64,000 nt of DNA from Tetracladium setigerum (Eukaryota; Ascomycota; Leotiomycetes; Helotiales), in assembly GCA_031472005.1 (NCBI GenBank), contig PZJY01000002.1, forward strand, positions 682,001 to 746,000, written 5' to 3'. How positions within the stretch are numbered: position 1 is the stretch's first letter; the number at the start of each line of letters is the position of its first letter. The notes below the pieces were generated by a model, which searched no databases, had not been told where the DNA came from, and was given only the letters and a program-made list of their open reading frames with translations. The translations under genes and the position numbers were made by a program. Positions 48,296-60,949 of this stretch are shown piece by piece.

Positions 48296-50056
48296 ATGTC
48301 TCTCTTACATAGAGCTTCGCGTCCTGCGTGGCAAGCTGCTTCGGTCAGGGCAGCACCATTATGTCTTGCGCGACGATGGGCCTCGACGAAGACAACCGAG
48401 TCGCAGCAGAAGGTATGACGAGCTCCCCATTGCAACTTGATGCCATGATTCTGACCTTCGTTTAGTTGCTGTCGGCAAACCTCGAGACCGCAGATCCAGC
48501 TGTCTACTCTATACTTCAAAATGTATGTTCCTCGGCGGCCCCAAACAAATGCTCGTGTGCTGATCTGCCCATCAGGAAAAACGAAGGCAGAAACATTTCA
48601 TAAACCTGATTCCGTCAGAGAATTTCACATCACAGGCGGTTCTAGATGCCTTGGAAGTGTTATGCAAAGTAGGTTGTGGTTGGAAAGTGGTTCAGGTCGA
48701 CAACATCTGACTCTTATACAGACAAATACTCGGAGGGATACCCAGGTGCAAGATACTACGGTGGCAACGAGTTTATCGATGAGGCAGAACGTCTATGTCA
48801 ATCTCGTGCTCTGCAGGCTTTTGGGTTGAAGGACACAGAATGGGGTGTCAATGTTCAACGTACGATTTCCTGTGCCCACTTTTGGGGATGTTGTTGACGC
48901 TTTTGCAGCTCTCTCTGGATCTCCAGCAAATCTCTACGCATACTCCGCTCTTCTTAATACCCATGACCGAATTATGGGACTTGACCTTCCACATGGAGGG
49001 CATCTATCACACGGCTATCAAACGCCCACAAAGAAGATCTCTGCCATTTCCAAATACTTCGAGACCGTACCCTACCGCTTGGATGAATCTACCGGATTAA
49101 TTGATTATGTTAAGTTGGAGGAGCTTGCTACTTTGTATCGACCAAAGATTATCGTTGCCGGTACATCTGCTTATAGCAGGTTGATCGAATACAAGCAAAT
49201 GCGAGAAGTCGCCGACAAGGTGGGGGCATATCTTCTAGCTGATATGGCACACATCTCTGGTCTGGTTGCAGCAAAGGTCATCCCAAGCCCTTTTGAATAC
49301 GCAGATGTTGTCACTACCACCACACACAAATCGCTTCGTGGCCCTCGAGGTGCTATGATCTTCTTCAGAAAAGGAGTTAGGCGAGTAAACCCAAAGACTA
49401 AAGAGGAAGAGAAGTGGAATCTTGAAGATCCAATCAATGCTTCCGTTTTCCCGGGTCACCAGGGTGGACCACACAACCACACCATTACTGCTCTAGCCGT
49501 TGCTCTCAAGCAAGCCCAAAGTCCAGAGTTCCGAGCATATCAGGAGGCAGTTCTCACAAACGCCCAGGCTTTCGCTAAGCGGCTAGGCGACCCTAAAGAA
49601 AAGGGCGGATTAGGTTACACCATCGTCTCAGGAGGAACCGATAACCACCTCGTCCTCGTGGACCTCAAACCTCAAGGCGTAGACGGTGCCCGCGTCGAGC
49701 GAGTCCTTGAACTCGTCGGCGTCGCCAGCAACAAAAATACCGTGCCCGGCGACAAATCAGCACTCAAGCCCGGTGGATTACGAATGGGTACACCCGCCAT
49801 GACCACGAGAGGTTTCCAAGCCGACGATTTCGTGCGTGTGGCGGATGTCGTCAACAGAGCTGTCACCATCACTCAACGGTTGGATAAGACAGCCAAAGAG
49901 GCAGCAGAGGCGAAGGGAAGGAAGAATCCAGGTAGCGTGAAGGCTTTCTTGGAGTATCTTGGAGAAGGGGAGAATGAGAGGGAGATTGTGCAGTTGAGAG
50001 CTGAAGTTGAGGAATGGGTTGGTACGTTTGCGTTGCCGTGGGAGGATAGGAAGTAG
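48296..50056 (+). CDS. SHM1: Mitochondrial serine hydroxymethyltransferase
   Basis: Five exons: 48296-48412, 48466-48522, 48576-48668, 48722-48859 and 48909-50056. They give 517 residues after one base is restored. The first 35 residues (MSLLHRASRPAWQAASVRAA...) form an Arg-rich mitochondrial presequence. Then come LIPSENFTSQAVLDAL, YSEGYPGARYYGGNEFIDEA and the PLP site TTTTHKSLRGPR with Lys at about residue 276, followed by FPGHQGGPHNHTI. Reaction: serine plus tetrahydrofolate to glycine plus methylene-THF. In exon 3 the GG at 48653-48654 appears one G short: TTGGGAAGT would give LGSVMQNKYSEG across the next splice junction. As written, exon 3 ends out of phase. Confidence 0.93.
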
Positions 50057-50690
50057 GAATGCTGGGGCCGTACGTGACCGACCTTGGCTTATATGGTTGG
50101 AACCCGGAGTTTGTTTGGCGTGATAGTTTTTGAGCTTTTCTTTTTCACATTTGCCTGCATTTCGGCTGGACTCTTCTTTCAACAAGGTGGTTTTTTTCGG
50201 GGGAGGTGTGAAAGCATACAAGATGATACCTCTCTCAGTCTCTTCTCTCCCCTCTGTTCGTTAATTGTTAATATTCCGTGGCCCAAAAACTGCTTCTTGC
50301 GAGCACATATACAGTAACGTAAATCGTTCTTTGACTGCTGATAGCCTTGGTAAGGCAGGTAAATGCTTTCACAATATCAAAAAAGCCCTCGCTTAATTGG
50401 CAACGGAGCTCAGTATTGAAATCGCACAACATTCCTTGATGTTTGCAGATGGACGTACTTCCATTCTCGCAATTCTGTTTTTGGGGTAAAGGGAATATGT
50501 GTTGATCTCTTCATTCGCATGTGCTGATTACGTTACGAGGATTATTGAATAGACTTGGTGCTTTCATTAGGAAGGTATAGAGCAGCATGTGCTTTGAAAT
50601 ATTGTTCTTTTTTCTATGCCGTATTCTCATATTCACACACTTAATCACCATATGTATATCCAGCTTAGCCCTACTACATACCACATAGTA
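50057..50690. other. Convergent 3' region SHMT / SDR
   Basis: About 630 bp, AT-rich, with 3' UTRs of both convergent genes. No coding exon was seen. Confidence 0.35.
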
Positions 50691-51689
50691 CTATATCCTC
50701 ATAACTTCGACCCACCAAACTCCCCCATCCAACGGAATAATAGCCCCATTAACAAACGCGCCCGCCCTCCCACTCAAAAACAAACAAGCACCCGCCACAT
50801 CCTCCGGACTCCCAATCCTCCCCAACGGAATCCCACTCACAATCGCATCTTTAAAATCTTCCAACGTCTTCGCCATCATCTTGCTCTCAAACGGCCCACA
50901 CGCCAACGCATTACTCGTTATATTCCTCTGTCCCAAATGATTCGCCAACACCCGCGTAAGCTGATGCAATCCCGCTTTACTCGCGCTATAGGAGAATGTC
51001 TCTAGGGTGGGTACCCGGATGCCATCTACGCTGCCGATGTTGATGATGCGTGCTGGGTCGTTGGGCGTCGCGGCGGATTCGAGGAGGGGGGTTAGGAGCT
51101 GGGTTATGGTGAAGACGCGGGTGAGGTTTAGTGTGAGCACGCGTGTCCAGGCTGTGTCGGGGAATTCGGCGTATGGTGCGCCCCAGTTGGAACCGGAGTT
51201 GTTGACGAGAATGTGGAGTTTCGATTCTCGCGATTTGAGTTCGTCCGCGAGGCGTTTGCAGTCTTCAAGTTTGTAGAAGTCGGCTGCGATGGCGTGGCAG
51301 CTGCCTTTGCCTGGTGAGGGGGGAAAGATTGGTTAGTGAAAGTAGATGTTGGGATGTTGGGAAGAAGAGAGGTTCGCCAGGCTGGGCTGGAGGGAGAAGG
51401 AGAGGAGGGGAGGGGAGAGGGGAGATGGGAGTTTACCGAGGGCATTTAGTTCTTTGGCGGTTTGTTCGCAGGCTTTGACGTCTCTGGAGGAAATGTAGAC
51501 TTTGGCTCCATTTGCTACGAATCCTTCTGATATCATTCGGCCGACTCCTTTGGCTCCGCCGGTTACGAGGACGACTTTGTCCTAAGAAGGGGGAGAGAGG
51601 TTAGCAAGATATCGAGATGAGGGAGGAAGGACGAAAGGTAGGTTTTGAATTGAGTTTACCTTGACATTGAATAATGTTGCGGAGTCCAT
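50691..51689 (-). CDS. Short-chain dehydrogenase/reductase (3-oxoacyl-reductase-like)
   Basis: Three exons, 51689-51660, 51581-51437 and 51310-50691, encode 264 residues. The Rossmann cofactor motif TGGAKGVG is at residues 17-24. SSRD after the second strand (YISSRD) suits NADP binding. NNSG is the NNAG equivalent. The catalytic Ser is in GSVDG (about 152), and Tyr/Lys are in YSASK (166-170). A conserved PLGRIGSPEDVAGACLFL end is present. This is a classical SDR, close to proteins annotated as RhlG or 3-oxoacyl-ACP reductase-like in fungi. The substrate cannot be read from sequence. No targeting signal at the C-terminus (MRI). Frames are intact. It diverges from the methyltransferase gene. 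Confidence 0.88.
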
Positions 51690-52211
51690 TTTGTATTTTC
51701 TAGAGGAATATACTTGGTTGGAGATTTGATTGAGAACTTGAATTGAAGATTTTGGGGAGTTATGAAGAAAGAGGGAGAGAAGAGCTGAAGATATTCGGCA
51801 CTTGGGAGCTTACTCTCGCTTATCCAGACCGAGGCACGATAAAGGGGGTGGGCTCATCAATATCTTCATGCACACCTACCTGTTCATGACATGACCACCA
51901 TACTGGAAGTCAGCGTTGCCTTCAAGTGGAATAGCTGATGCCTTGCTGGTTTTGTTTATAAAAACCCCTTAATAGTTTGGAACTCAACTTTTCTAAGACA
52001 AGTCTAGAATTTTCAAGTTGGACAGGTCTTTTGTCCATCCTTTGAAGCACAAGCAGGATATCTCCCCACTTGTCCACTTCAACATCATATCGCAAAGTTT
52101 TCGAAAAAGGAAGTAGTGCAAGATACATTTTACCTCCAAGACGATTCTCTCCGAATTTGCCGGAATCTTTCCATCGATATCAACACAGAATAGATAGAAA
52201 GAAATTTCATC
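51690..52211. promoter_or_regulatory. Divergent promoter region SDR / methyltransferase
   Basis: About 520 bp between divergent starts. No coding exon was seen. Confidence 0.4.
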
Positions 52212-53246
52212 ATGTTAACCGCGCCAGACCAACCAACGGATGCTCGAGCCCGTCTACTTTCTCATTTTTCCACTGCCCAAACCATAACTCAACATGGCCA
52301 AAAATGGGACGACCTCTATAGAGAAAATGTAAGCAAAATCATGCATCTGAAAGCTACGCAAATTTTCAAGAAATAAGTGCTTTGTGGATGTATCACACGG
52401 ATACTATGCAACATAAGAAACCATAGTACCGAAATATACTAACAAACCATATGTGAAGTGGCTTCCCTGGGACAAAGGCTTCCCCAACCCAGCTCTCGTA
52501 GATCTCCTCACCGAAAGACACCAAGACCTTCCACCATCCAGCTCCAGCACCAGCCAAAAGAAAAAGAAAGCACTCATCCCAGGATGTGGAAAAGGTTATG
52601 ACGTCTCGCTCCTTGCAGCTTGGGGATATGACGCCTATGGACTTGAAGTCTCAAGCATTGCTCTAGATTCATGCCGCGAGGTTGAGAAACAATGTGCTGG
52701 AAAGGGTGTTTACGAGGAGAAAGTTGCCGGAGGAAAAATCACTTGGTTGTTGGGTGATTTCTTTGGAGATGGGTTTTTGAAAGATGTGGATGGTGGTGAC
52801 GGGAAGTTTGATTTGATCTATGATTATACGGTTCGTTATTTCTTTATAGCCTTTCAACAAAAAGTTTGAACAGTACTAAAAGATAGCAGTTCCTCTCAGC
52901 ACTCCCACCTTCCTTAAGACCAGCCTGGTCCAAGCGATACAAGGAACTTCTCGCCCCAGAAGGAAGAATTGTATGCATTGAGTTCCCAACTTACAAACCA
53001 GCGTCAACTGGAGGACCACCTTGGGCACTTCCGCCAAAGATTTATTTGGCTCACCTTCGTCGACCGGGTGTGGAGTTGCCTTATGCTGAGGATGGTGAAC
53101 TTGAGGAGGCAAAGTTGGGCGAGTTGAGTCAAGATCAGCTAGTGAGACTGGAGCATTTCCAGCCGGAGAGGTCGCATGAGATCAGTTATGATTCGGAAGG
53201 GAAGGTTACGGATTGGATTAGCATTTGGGCTCATAAGATGGCCTGA
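52212..53246 (+). CDS. TPMT-family S-adenosylmethionine methyltransferase
   Basis: Three exons, 52212-52328, 52459-52830 and 52890-53246, encode 281 residues; intron 1 has a perfect TACTAAC branch site near 52437. TPMT-type marks: an N-terminal WDDLYREN joined to WLPWDKGFPNPALVDLL, SAM motif I ALIPGCGKGYDVSLL at residues 77-91, an acidic end to strand 2 (GLEVS), a DYT/FLSALPPSLRPAW post-motif, and EGRIVCIEFPTY. Fungal relatives are called thiol or thiopurine methyltransferases and methylate sulfur or halide acceptors; the real substrate is unknown. Frames are intact. It converges with OTU2. Confidence 0.88.
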
Positions 53247-53875
53247 TTTGGTAGCTTCCCTTTCGATAGTTCTTTCATAGCAAGGTGCAAGTAAATAGAA
53301 CTTCCAATATCTCTACACTTCCAACTCTGGACCTCCACCGAATACCAATATCTGCTTCTGCCTCGAGGTAAGATTGGTGCGTTCGTCAAGTTGAAATCAT
53401 AACTTTTGCTACGACTAAATACATCTACTTCTTCACTTGAAAGATCATGCAACTGTTTCGGAGTATCTCAAGCAGCAGATGGGTCTGCGAGGGCAAATTC
53501 GCAACTTCAGTAAAGGAGAAATACAAAAGAGCTAAACTCGGTAGAGTAACAATTGTGGCATATCGAGTGACAAGTTGATACCATACTCATGAACCAGAAA
53601 AGCCTCCCGAGATATTGATTTTTCTCAAGGAAACGACCTATTTGATTTGATATCGCTGCTAACTTCGCCGGCTTACTTGCCCACCGATTTAGCGAATTCT
53701 AAGAACTTACTAATAAGAGACGATTGCGCTGGTATCCCCACTTGAGTAATGGCATCTCCAACCAAATTGTGTCTTTGGAAGCTAGGGCGGGGATAAGGAC
53801 ATGTGTATGTCTCATCATTGTCGATTTTCCGATACTGTATCCAATTGGCCCAGCCTGAGAAACATCGACTTCCGT
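53247..53875. other. Convergent 3' region methyltransferase / OTU2
   Basis: About 630 bp of AT-rich sequence with 3' UTRs. No coding exon or repeat was recognised. Confidence 0.35.
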
Positions 53876-54793
53876 TCAAGGTGCCTGTCGAAGAGAATTA
53901 TAATGCTCTCCCAGACCAAACCCATGTCGATAATACGCCAACCATATTTTCTCCGGTTCTCCCTTGCCCTCCAAGCCAGGTTCAATATTCTGTTTCCCTC
54001 CATCCTGAAGCACACATATCTCCACATTATAAGTCTTCGCCAAAGCCAGCAGCTCCAAATGACCACCCCACTCGGCTGTATCCCTAATTTTCTTCACATA
54101 TCCCTCAAGTGGCTCGTCCAGCCAAGCAACAAAATCATCTGGGTGGCCTTCAATATAATTTGCTGCCGCCTTTCTCACGACCTTGTATCTCTGGTCCTCC
54201 TTCAGATCCTCGGCATCTCCACCCAACGGTATACCGGCTTGTGATAACTGATCTGCAACAGCAGAAAATAAACAATGTCCATCTGGACGGATGAGTTTCT
54301 CCTGCCGACCGTTGGCTTTGAACTCCCTGAGTAACTTTTCTCGCTCGACAGCCTTCTGATCCGGCTGGTTCGCAGCTTCAATCTTTGCCGCTTCAACAGC
54401 AGCATCTTGCTCTGCTGCTCTGCGAGCAAGTCTTTCCTTCTGTCGATTCCGTTTTGGAGGTTGTTTGCCATCGTCCGAGGGCGTAGCTGATTCCGCAATC
54501 GTCGTTTTCGACATTCCGTCTGTAACCTTACCTACTCCGCTCGATTTTGAATCTGCGTCTTCTTCATCGGAGGATTCTTCGACTTCCACGGACTCTTGGG
54601 ATTCTGCACCACCATTTAACGCTTGGATTTCCTGTTCTTGCCTCTCCTTGAGTGCGCGCTCGAGGTCGTCACATTCTGTGTTCACGCCCTTGCGCGTCTT
54701 TTTTGAGGCATTCTTTTTCTTTTGGGTGATTCTGGATTGGAGATCCTTTTGTTCTTTGCGGTGCCGACTTAGTGTTTCCTCGAGAGACTCCAT
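53876..54793 (-). CDS. OTU2: OTU-family deubiquitinase OTU2 (OTUD6-like)
   Basis: Single-exon gene of 305 residues. The start is put at the ATG at 54793 (MESLEETLSRHRKEQKDLQS), because the frame upstream is low in complexity and non-conserved. Residues 1-165 form a Lys/Glu-rich coiled coil with an acidic Ser patch. The OTU domain follows: IRPDGHCLFSAVADQL with catalytic Asp171 and Cys174, WGGHLELLALAKTYNVEICV, and His297 in GEHYNSLR. Family role: ribosome-associated deubiquitination, acting on 40S subunits. This is another translation-linked gene in the window. Frames are intact. Confidence 0.93.
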   Translation of the reverse strand: MESLEETLSRHRKEQKDLQSRITQKKKNASKKTRKGVNTECDDLERALKERQEQEIQALNGGAESQESVEVEESSDEEDADSKSSGVGKVTDGMSKTTIAESATPSDDGKQPPKRNRQKERLARRAAEQDAAVEAAKIEAANQPDQKAVEREKLLREFKANGRQEKLIRPDGHCLFSAVADQLSQAGIPLGGDAEDLKEDQRYKVVRKAAANYIEGHPDDFVAWLDEPLEGYVKKIRDTAEWGGHLELLALAKTYNVEICVLQDGGKQNIEPGLEGKGEPEKIWLAYYRHGFGLGEHYNSLRQAP

Positions 54794-55696
54794 CTTTGTG
54801 GTTGTGGGATTATGTGGCGTTGTAAGGTTGTGATATTGTGAGGTGGTTGTGGTTAAATTTTGGCAGCCTTGCCTGAACTCTTTTGCAGCCCAACTCGCCA
54901 AATCTTTCACCTCATCCTTGGCTTCGAGACAACGTCAACAACAACTCTGAAATGACGACACTGACTCCGATACCTTTGGGTTCATAGATCTAGTCAGTAA
55001 GAGCAATTCAAAGAAACTCAAAGAAAGGACTTGTCATTGCCCTGAAAAAGGAAGTGTATTTCAAGTCTTCCTCAGAAGGTTGAGTTCATTGTTGCCCCCC
55101 AATTAATCAGCTCTAAAATCACTAGATTCAACACGTCTTATTAGAGCATTATTAATGTACACGAGGAGTCCTACAGCAGGCTTCCGTACCCTTGGACATT
55201 GGTTTCCTAAAAAAGGGAAGTGGTACTGTAGTATCCACAGGTATCAAGCTTCAAGAAGCCTTTATGGTCTTGCCGAATATCCGAGGTCAAGGGCAGTTGC
55301 TGCAGTCACACCCATGAGAGAGTCGCCTCTCTTTCTCGCATCTCGCATTGGGGCCACTGGTTTTTCTCCCGCCAAAGATAGCTGCTCACAAAATGTAGTC
55401 ATCTATTTCCAAAATGTAACCATTATCTTGCACCTTGCGCCCTTCAGCTTTGAGAATTGTTGACGATACCAAGTTGGTTTGTCATTTGCATACTAGGTCG
55501 GACCATCACGATCGTTGCGTGGCTTCAAACATCCATTGAAACATTTTTGCATTTATTTGCTTTGCATTGCCACTTTTTGAGGGCTCTATTCTTAAGTTCT
55601 TTTACAAACTAGAACCAATTTTTTTATTTGTGTTGACACCCCCCACCTTTGGCTTCTTCAAGCAATCCTTCATTTTGTACTCAATACTTCTACATC
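54794..55696. promoter_or_regulatory. Divergent promoter region OTU2 / MFS
   Basis: About 900 bp between divergent starts, with a pyrimidine- and T-rich stretch just before the MFS ATG. No coding exon was seen. Confidence 0.4.
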
Positions 55697-57455
55697 ATGA
55701 GCAGAGAGACGGCCGATGATCCAGAAAAGGATGTTGTTGAACCCAGTTCAAACCTTCCTGATAAGACACCCGCCCATTCGAAAGAAGATTCGTCAAATAA
55801 AGACCTTGGAGCGCGCCAGGAGAGGGACGATGAGTCTCTACCGTCTCGAGACTCAATCGATACAATAGGCCCAGTTGAAGATGATGGAGGAGAAACTCGA
55901 AATGTGAAATCCAACGTATCAACAATCCCGGATCATTGGTTATTGTCCCTCGAGAAGAACGAAGGGGTTTATTGGGACGGTTTGCACTTATTCCAGAAGT
56001 GGAAGCACCACAGCTGTATAAGAGGAAAATGAAATGGATTTTAACCTTGTTTGTTGCATTGGCTGCGGCCGCTGGACCTATGGGCAGTGCCATATTTATT
56101 CGTAAGTCTTGAGCGTAATATCAAGGTATATAGTACTGATAAAAAAACTCAAAAGCTTCTCTCCCACATTTGGCAATCGACTTAGACACTTCTTCCACAA
56201 TCACCAATTTGACAGTAGCATTATATATGCTTGGCATGGCCATCTTTCCCCTATGGTGGTCCTCATTTTCAGAGACATTGGGTCGAAGATCCATATATCT
56301 GACCTCCTTTGCGCTCTTCACAATCTGGTCGATTGTCGCAGCTGTCAGCACCTCAATGCCGATGCTCATTGTCATGAGATTTCTTGCTGGTGGAGCCGCT
56401 GCATCTGTGCAAGCAGTGGGGGCCGGGACCATCGCTGACCTCTGGGAGGTTAAAGAACGAGGTCGGGCAATGAGTATCTTCTATCTGGGTCCCTTACTAG
56501 GTCCCCTTCTTGCACCAATTATCGGAGGTGGTCTCTCCGAAGCATGGAACTGGAGAGCAACTCAATGGTTCCAAGCCATATACGGCGGAATCATCATTAT
56601 ACTCATTACTCTCTTCCTCCCCGAAACCCTCGCCGCTAAGAAATCACCCTCTTCCTCAGAAAACCAAGCCTCTACAACAATCACCCAAACAATAACTCGG
56701 CAATCTGTCCACCCGAAAGCCAAAATAGTAACACGAATCTTCAAACGCTGCATCACTGACCCCTATCCGTCCTCCTCTACCTCCGCTTCCCAGCCGTCTT
56801 TCTCACGGTCTACCTCGCCTCCATCGCCTTTGGCACTCTCTTCATCCTCAACATCTCTGTCGAACAGACCTTTTCTGCACCCCCTTACTCCTTCTCCGTC
56901 TCCATCGTAGGCCTCCTCTACATCCCATCATCCCTTGGCTACGTGGTAGGCTCCCTAATAGGCGGTCCCTGGACCGACTACATCATGAACCGTGAAGCCA
57001 TCGCAGCCGGCCGCTTCAACTCCCGCGGCAAACCCATCTACCACCCGGAAGACCGCATGCGAGAAAACACCTATCTCGCCGCTATCATCTTCCCGGCCGC
57101 GCTGATCTGGTATGGTTGGACGGCCGAATATCACATCTACTTCATTGCGCCGATCATTGCGAATTTCTTCTTTGGATTTGGGTCCATGATTATCTTTGGT
57201 GTGGCAACGACCATGTTGACGGAGTTCATGCCGAAGAAGAGTAGTAGTGGCGTGGCAGTGAATAACTTTATGAGGAATATATTTAGCGCGACAGGCGCCG
57301 TGGTGGGAAGTCCGCTCGTGACGGCGTGCGGGAATGGCTGGTTGTTTACGGGATTGGGGATTGGGTGCTTTTTGAGTGCTTTTGGGGTTGTTTGGGGAAT
57401 GAGGAGGTGGGGACCCGCGTGGAGGATTGTGATGGATAGGGAATTGAACATATAG
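55697..57455 (+). CDS. MFS drug:H+ antiporter-type transporter (DHA1)
   Basis: Two exons, 55697-56101 and 56156-57455, give 568 residues after two bases are restored. Residues 1-105 are hydrophilic, then membrane segments begin (WILTLFVALAAAAGPMGSAI). Motif A-like SETLGRRSIYL follows the second segment, with GGAAASVQAVGAGTIADLW, YLGPLLGPLLAPIIGGGLSE and ATQWFQAIYGGIIIILITLF. The second half carries PIIANFFFGFGSMIIFG and VAVNNFMRNIFSATGAVVGS. These features suit the 12-TM DHA1 branch (polyamine/drug exporters); the substrate is unknown. Frame breaks lie at 55991-55994 (TTCC; repair gives HLFPEVEAPQLYKRKMKW) and at the C4 run 56760-56763 (repair gives DPLSVLLYLRFPAVF). Unrepaired, the protein is truncated twice. 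Confidence 0.85.
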
Positions 57456-60400
57456 ATTGACATATTCTAAGGGTTGTAATATAGCGAGAAAATTGAAAAC
57501 TTATTCCTTTGAGGAGAATGTTGATCCACCTCGGTGAGAGTAGACAAAGAGTGTTGGGCAGAAAGTCTTGATCGGGTTCAAATAGTACTCACTTCAAGAG
57601 AACGATTAATTAGCCAGGACCATATTACTCTCGCACCGTGAGATTTGGAACTATCAAGAGCTATAATCTAAATCATGATAAAGAGTGGCCGTCACGTCTT
57701 TGAATTCGTTTCAAAGACACTTCGTCCAAAAACGAGTTCTCACCATATTTGAGCTCATCCAAAGGAAGAAAGCTTTTAATCAATGAATGAAAATATTCTA
57801 CCTAGGTCTGACGACAAAATCATTGGCCGAAAGCGGAACCAGAAGTAAAAAATCAAATATACAGAATCAAGTAAGCCAGATACAAGACCATGTCTTACAC
57901 AAATTTATCTGAATAAACTCAAGAATCCAAGACAAGAGACCAGGCTTGATTCAATCAAGCATAATTAAGTCTCGGCCATACTTCTCGTTCCCCTATCCGG
58001 TCAACAATGACAACAAGTACGTACTTCACGGATCATTTTCTCAACACCTGAAGTCAACAACGCTGTCACGTTCTATTTCCACTCACCTATTCCCCGTTCC
58101 AAACTCTCAACTGATTGACTTAAAAACCCCGTTATCAAATAGCTTGCCGTAACTCAGCACAAACTAAACAGATCGACAAAGCATAAAAGCTTCAATATCT
58201 ACGTATCCACCTCATCCACCATGGCTGTCAGGCGCTACGTACTAATTTCTAGCTTCCATTTCATACCCCCGGCTGCCACGTTCGCAACGGGCGAGTGAGC
58301 TAGCCTATCAAACAAGCGTCTTTACTCGTATTTGTCCACCCTCTCAGTCTCTCCACGTTGATTTGGTCGTGACTAGCGTAGAAAGCTAGCTCACCGGAAA
58401 TATGCCTTCGGGCCGTGCCTGGGGTTGCTATGTGGAGTGTGTTTGTCTCGGCTAGCTGATGGAGAGTGTGGGGGTTTGTCATCTTTTGCCGTTGTTGTTG
58501 TTATTGTTCATGACATAGGCAGTAATAAGGACTGTAATGTTATTTCTGCCCCCTCGTTAGTTTTGAATTTGGAACAACTTCATTAGTGAAGCGTGTGGTC
58601 TCGTCCATGCAAGATGTGGCGGATACAAAGAACAATACAATTTAATTCTGAATCAAAGCAAAAAGACATTCCAATAGAAAACCTCAGAATCTACCTAAGA
58701 AAGAGCTGATCATTTCCATTCCCTCACTCTGTACTAAAATAATATATATCCCTCACCAACAAACCCCTCAAAAAATCACAAGTGCTGGACAGCATAGTAC
58801 ATTACTTCTCTGTCAGCAAAACTAACACTTATTATATTATCCACGGCACCACACAAAAGCACAAACAAAAAAACCCGGAGATATCCGTCATCTGGAAACA
58901 ACCTGCTCATCCATAGCCATGCCAACATCCATCATGTATGTACAGTTACTGTACCTTCAATCACGTTACCCATACATCATGCACCTCCCACTTCCCACCC
59001 ACTTCCACTGCATCCCATCCTACCAAACCTTCATAGATTAAAACGAGGGGGTGTGCATCAATTCCGTTCCGTACATTCCATTCCATTGTTCCGTCCAAGA
59101 ATTAAAGGCCGGGTACTAGCTTACTGTTACTGTGCTGTGCGGTACTCTATGTAGGTTGACATCGTTGCCGCTTTTATGATCATTGCAGTTGGATGGACCA
59201 GGAGTTATCTTAGGCGAGGCGCGTTGAAGCAGGGTCGTTGACGTTGGTCGATCTGCAAGGTTGGACTTACAGTAGGTATGCTGCAGAAGTGGCAGTAGTG
59301 GAAGCAGGTTATGTATGTACAGGTTATACATACAGGGTAGATAGCAAGGATGGGATGATGCAAAGTTCACAATGCGGGTAAAAACAGGCGAGCCAGAGGA
59401 AGAGAGTTTGAGGGACAACAGACGATGAATAGATGGAGATGGAACTGGGCCGCTGCCGCGTCGGATGTTAGCCAATTGGATGTGGTAATAATGGCATAGT
59501 ATGTGGATTGGTTATTGTTGGTTTGGTGAGAGCATTAATCGAGGAGGGATATTTAGGCGAGCGTTTTGTGGTTGGCTTGGTTTGGGTTGTTGTTGGTTGG
59601 CATATGTTGCCAAAGCTAGGGATATGTGAGATGATGATTGAGGCTGTTGAATTTTGCTTGGTGGAGTGAATTTAGTCAATTTCTGTCTTTTATAACGGGA
59701 AGAATAACTTGATTGGTTTGCAACCATGTTGATTAGATGGAGGTAGCGGATTGTTCGTACCGAAACATGGATTTTTATAGGACAACATTCAAGTCGAGTA
59801 TGAAGAAGTCGTTCTTTTTCGTATTATAAGCACGAGTACGAGTATGATCCAGCACTGCTTATCAATTGATACTTCTCGTCTCATAAGAAAGTAAAGAACC
59901 ATTATTTTGGAAAGTACAGGATGGAGATGAGAAGTGGGGTGCTCCCACACAGAAAAAATACCAACAGTGTTCGAAATTCAGTATTGAGCATAAAATCCCA
60001 ATCCCATATCATCCAAAGAATTCAATTGAAGCAAGCATCTCTTTACCCTCTCATCAATCACATGAAATTGAGAAAGAAACAACCAAACAACAACACCATG
60101 CATTCTCCTCCTTCCTCTTTTCCTCACCCATCCCGGTTTCCTGTACATCACCTTTTCTCATGATCAGTTATTCCCCAACCCAATCAACCCTTGAACCCAA
60201 ACTTTCTCTCTTCAAAAAAGAGGTCATCATGTACGACACATAATCCCTTCAACTTCGTTCCTCCTTTTCTTGTTTTCCAACACATCACCTCACAAATAGC
60301 CGGATGCAGCCGTTTTCCATCCTTTTCCCTTGACACTTGTCCAACAGCCCGTCGAAAAATAACCTGGAACAGGCTTGAACCTCCGCCAATCCGGTGCGAG

Positions 60401-60458
60401 AACCAAACAAAAACGATCAAACGATGGGTATATGTGATGTTTTAAGATGGGGAAAAAA

Positions 60459-60480
60459 GAGAGCGAGAGAGAGAGAGAGG
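60459..60480. repeat. GA-rich microsatellite
   Basis: GAGAGCGAGAGAGAGAGAGA-type run within the gene-free region. Confidence 0.7.
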
Positions 60481-60922
60481 CGTCCCGAGTCTATTTACTT
60501 TCGGTGCCGATCTTTCTTCCTTCCTTCTCATTTAATACTGCTGCCATGTTCTCCACCCGAGTTTCTTGTTGGGGTTTTTTTTTCCATGCCCGTTTCTTGG
60601 TTTGGACTTGCCGACCGAGTTTTTGTTTTCGGTATGCCGATGATTATTTGGATATGGATCTGATGTCAGTTTAGTTTGTAAGAACAAAGATCTATGCGGC
60701 GGATGAAGGTTTGAAGATGCGAATAACGAATACTGTTTTGTCTGTGTTACGTTCGTTCGCTTCGGGACATAAATGTGCCGTAAAGCCCAGATACACGATA
60801 TTCAAAAGATTTCCGAGTCAATAAAACGCAAGGTAGCAAAATCACAAATTTAATACACAAGCGAGTAGAAAGAAAGCTTTCAGGGCATCAAGCATGACAG
60901 AAGATATAGTCAATGCCTACTG

Positions 60923-60949
60923 TACCTACCTACCTACCTACCCACCCAC
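60923..60949. repeat. TACC/CCAC tetranucleotide run
   Basis: Repeated TACC units pass into CCCACCCACA and ACAAACAA. The TACC word recurs as its complement GGTA near 61972-61983 and 63242-63249. Confidence 0.65.

Noticed and set aside
54794..54910. Upstream extension of OTU2 by 39 codons
   Set aside because: The extension is Thr/Asn/His-rich and unlike the family; MESLEETLSRH at 54793 begins the conserved coiled coil.
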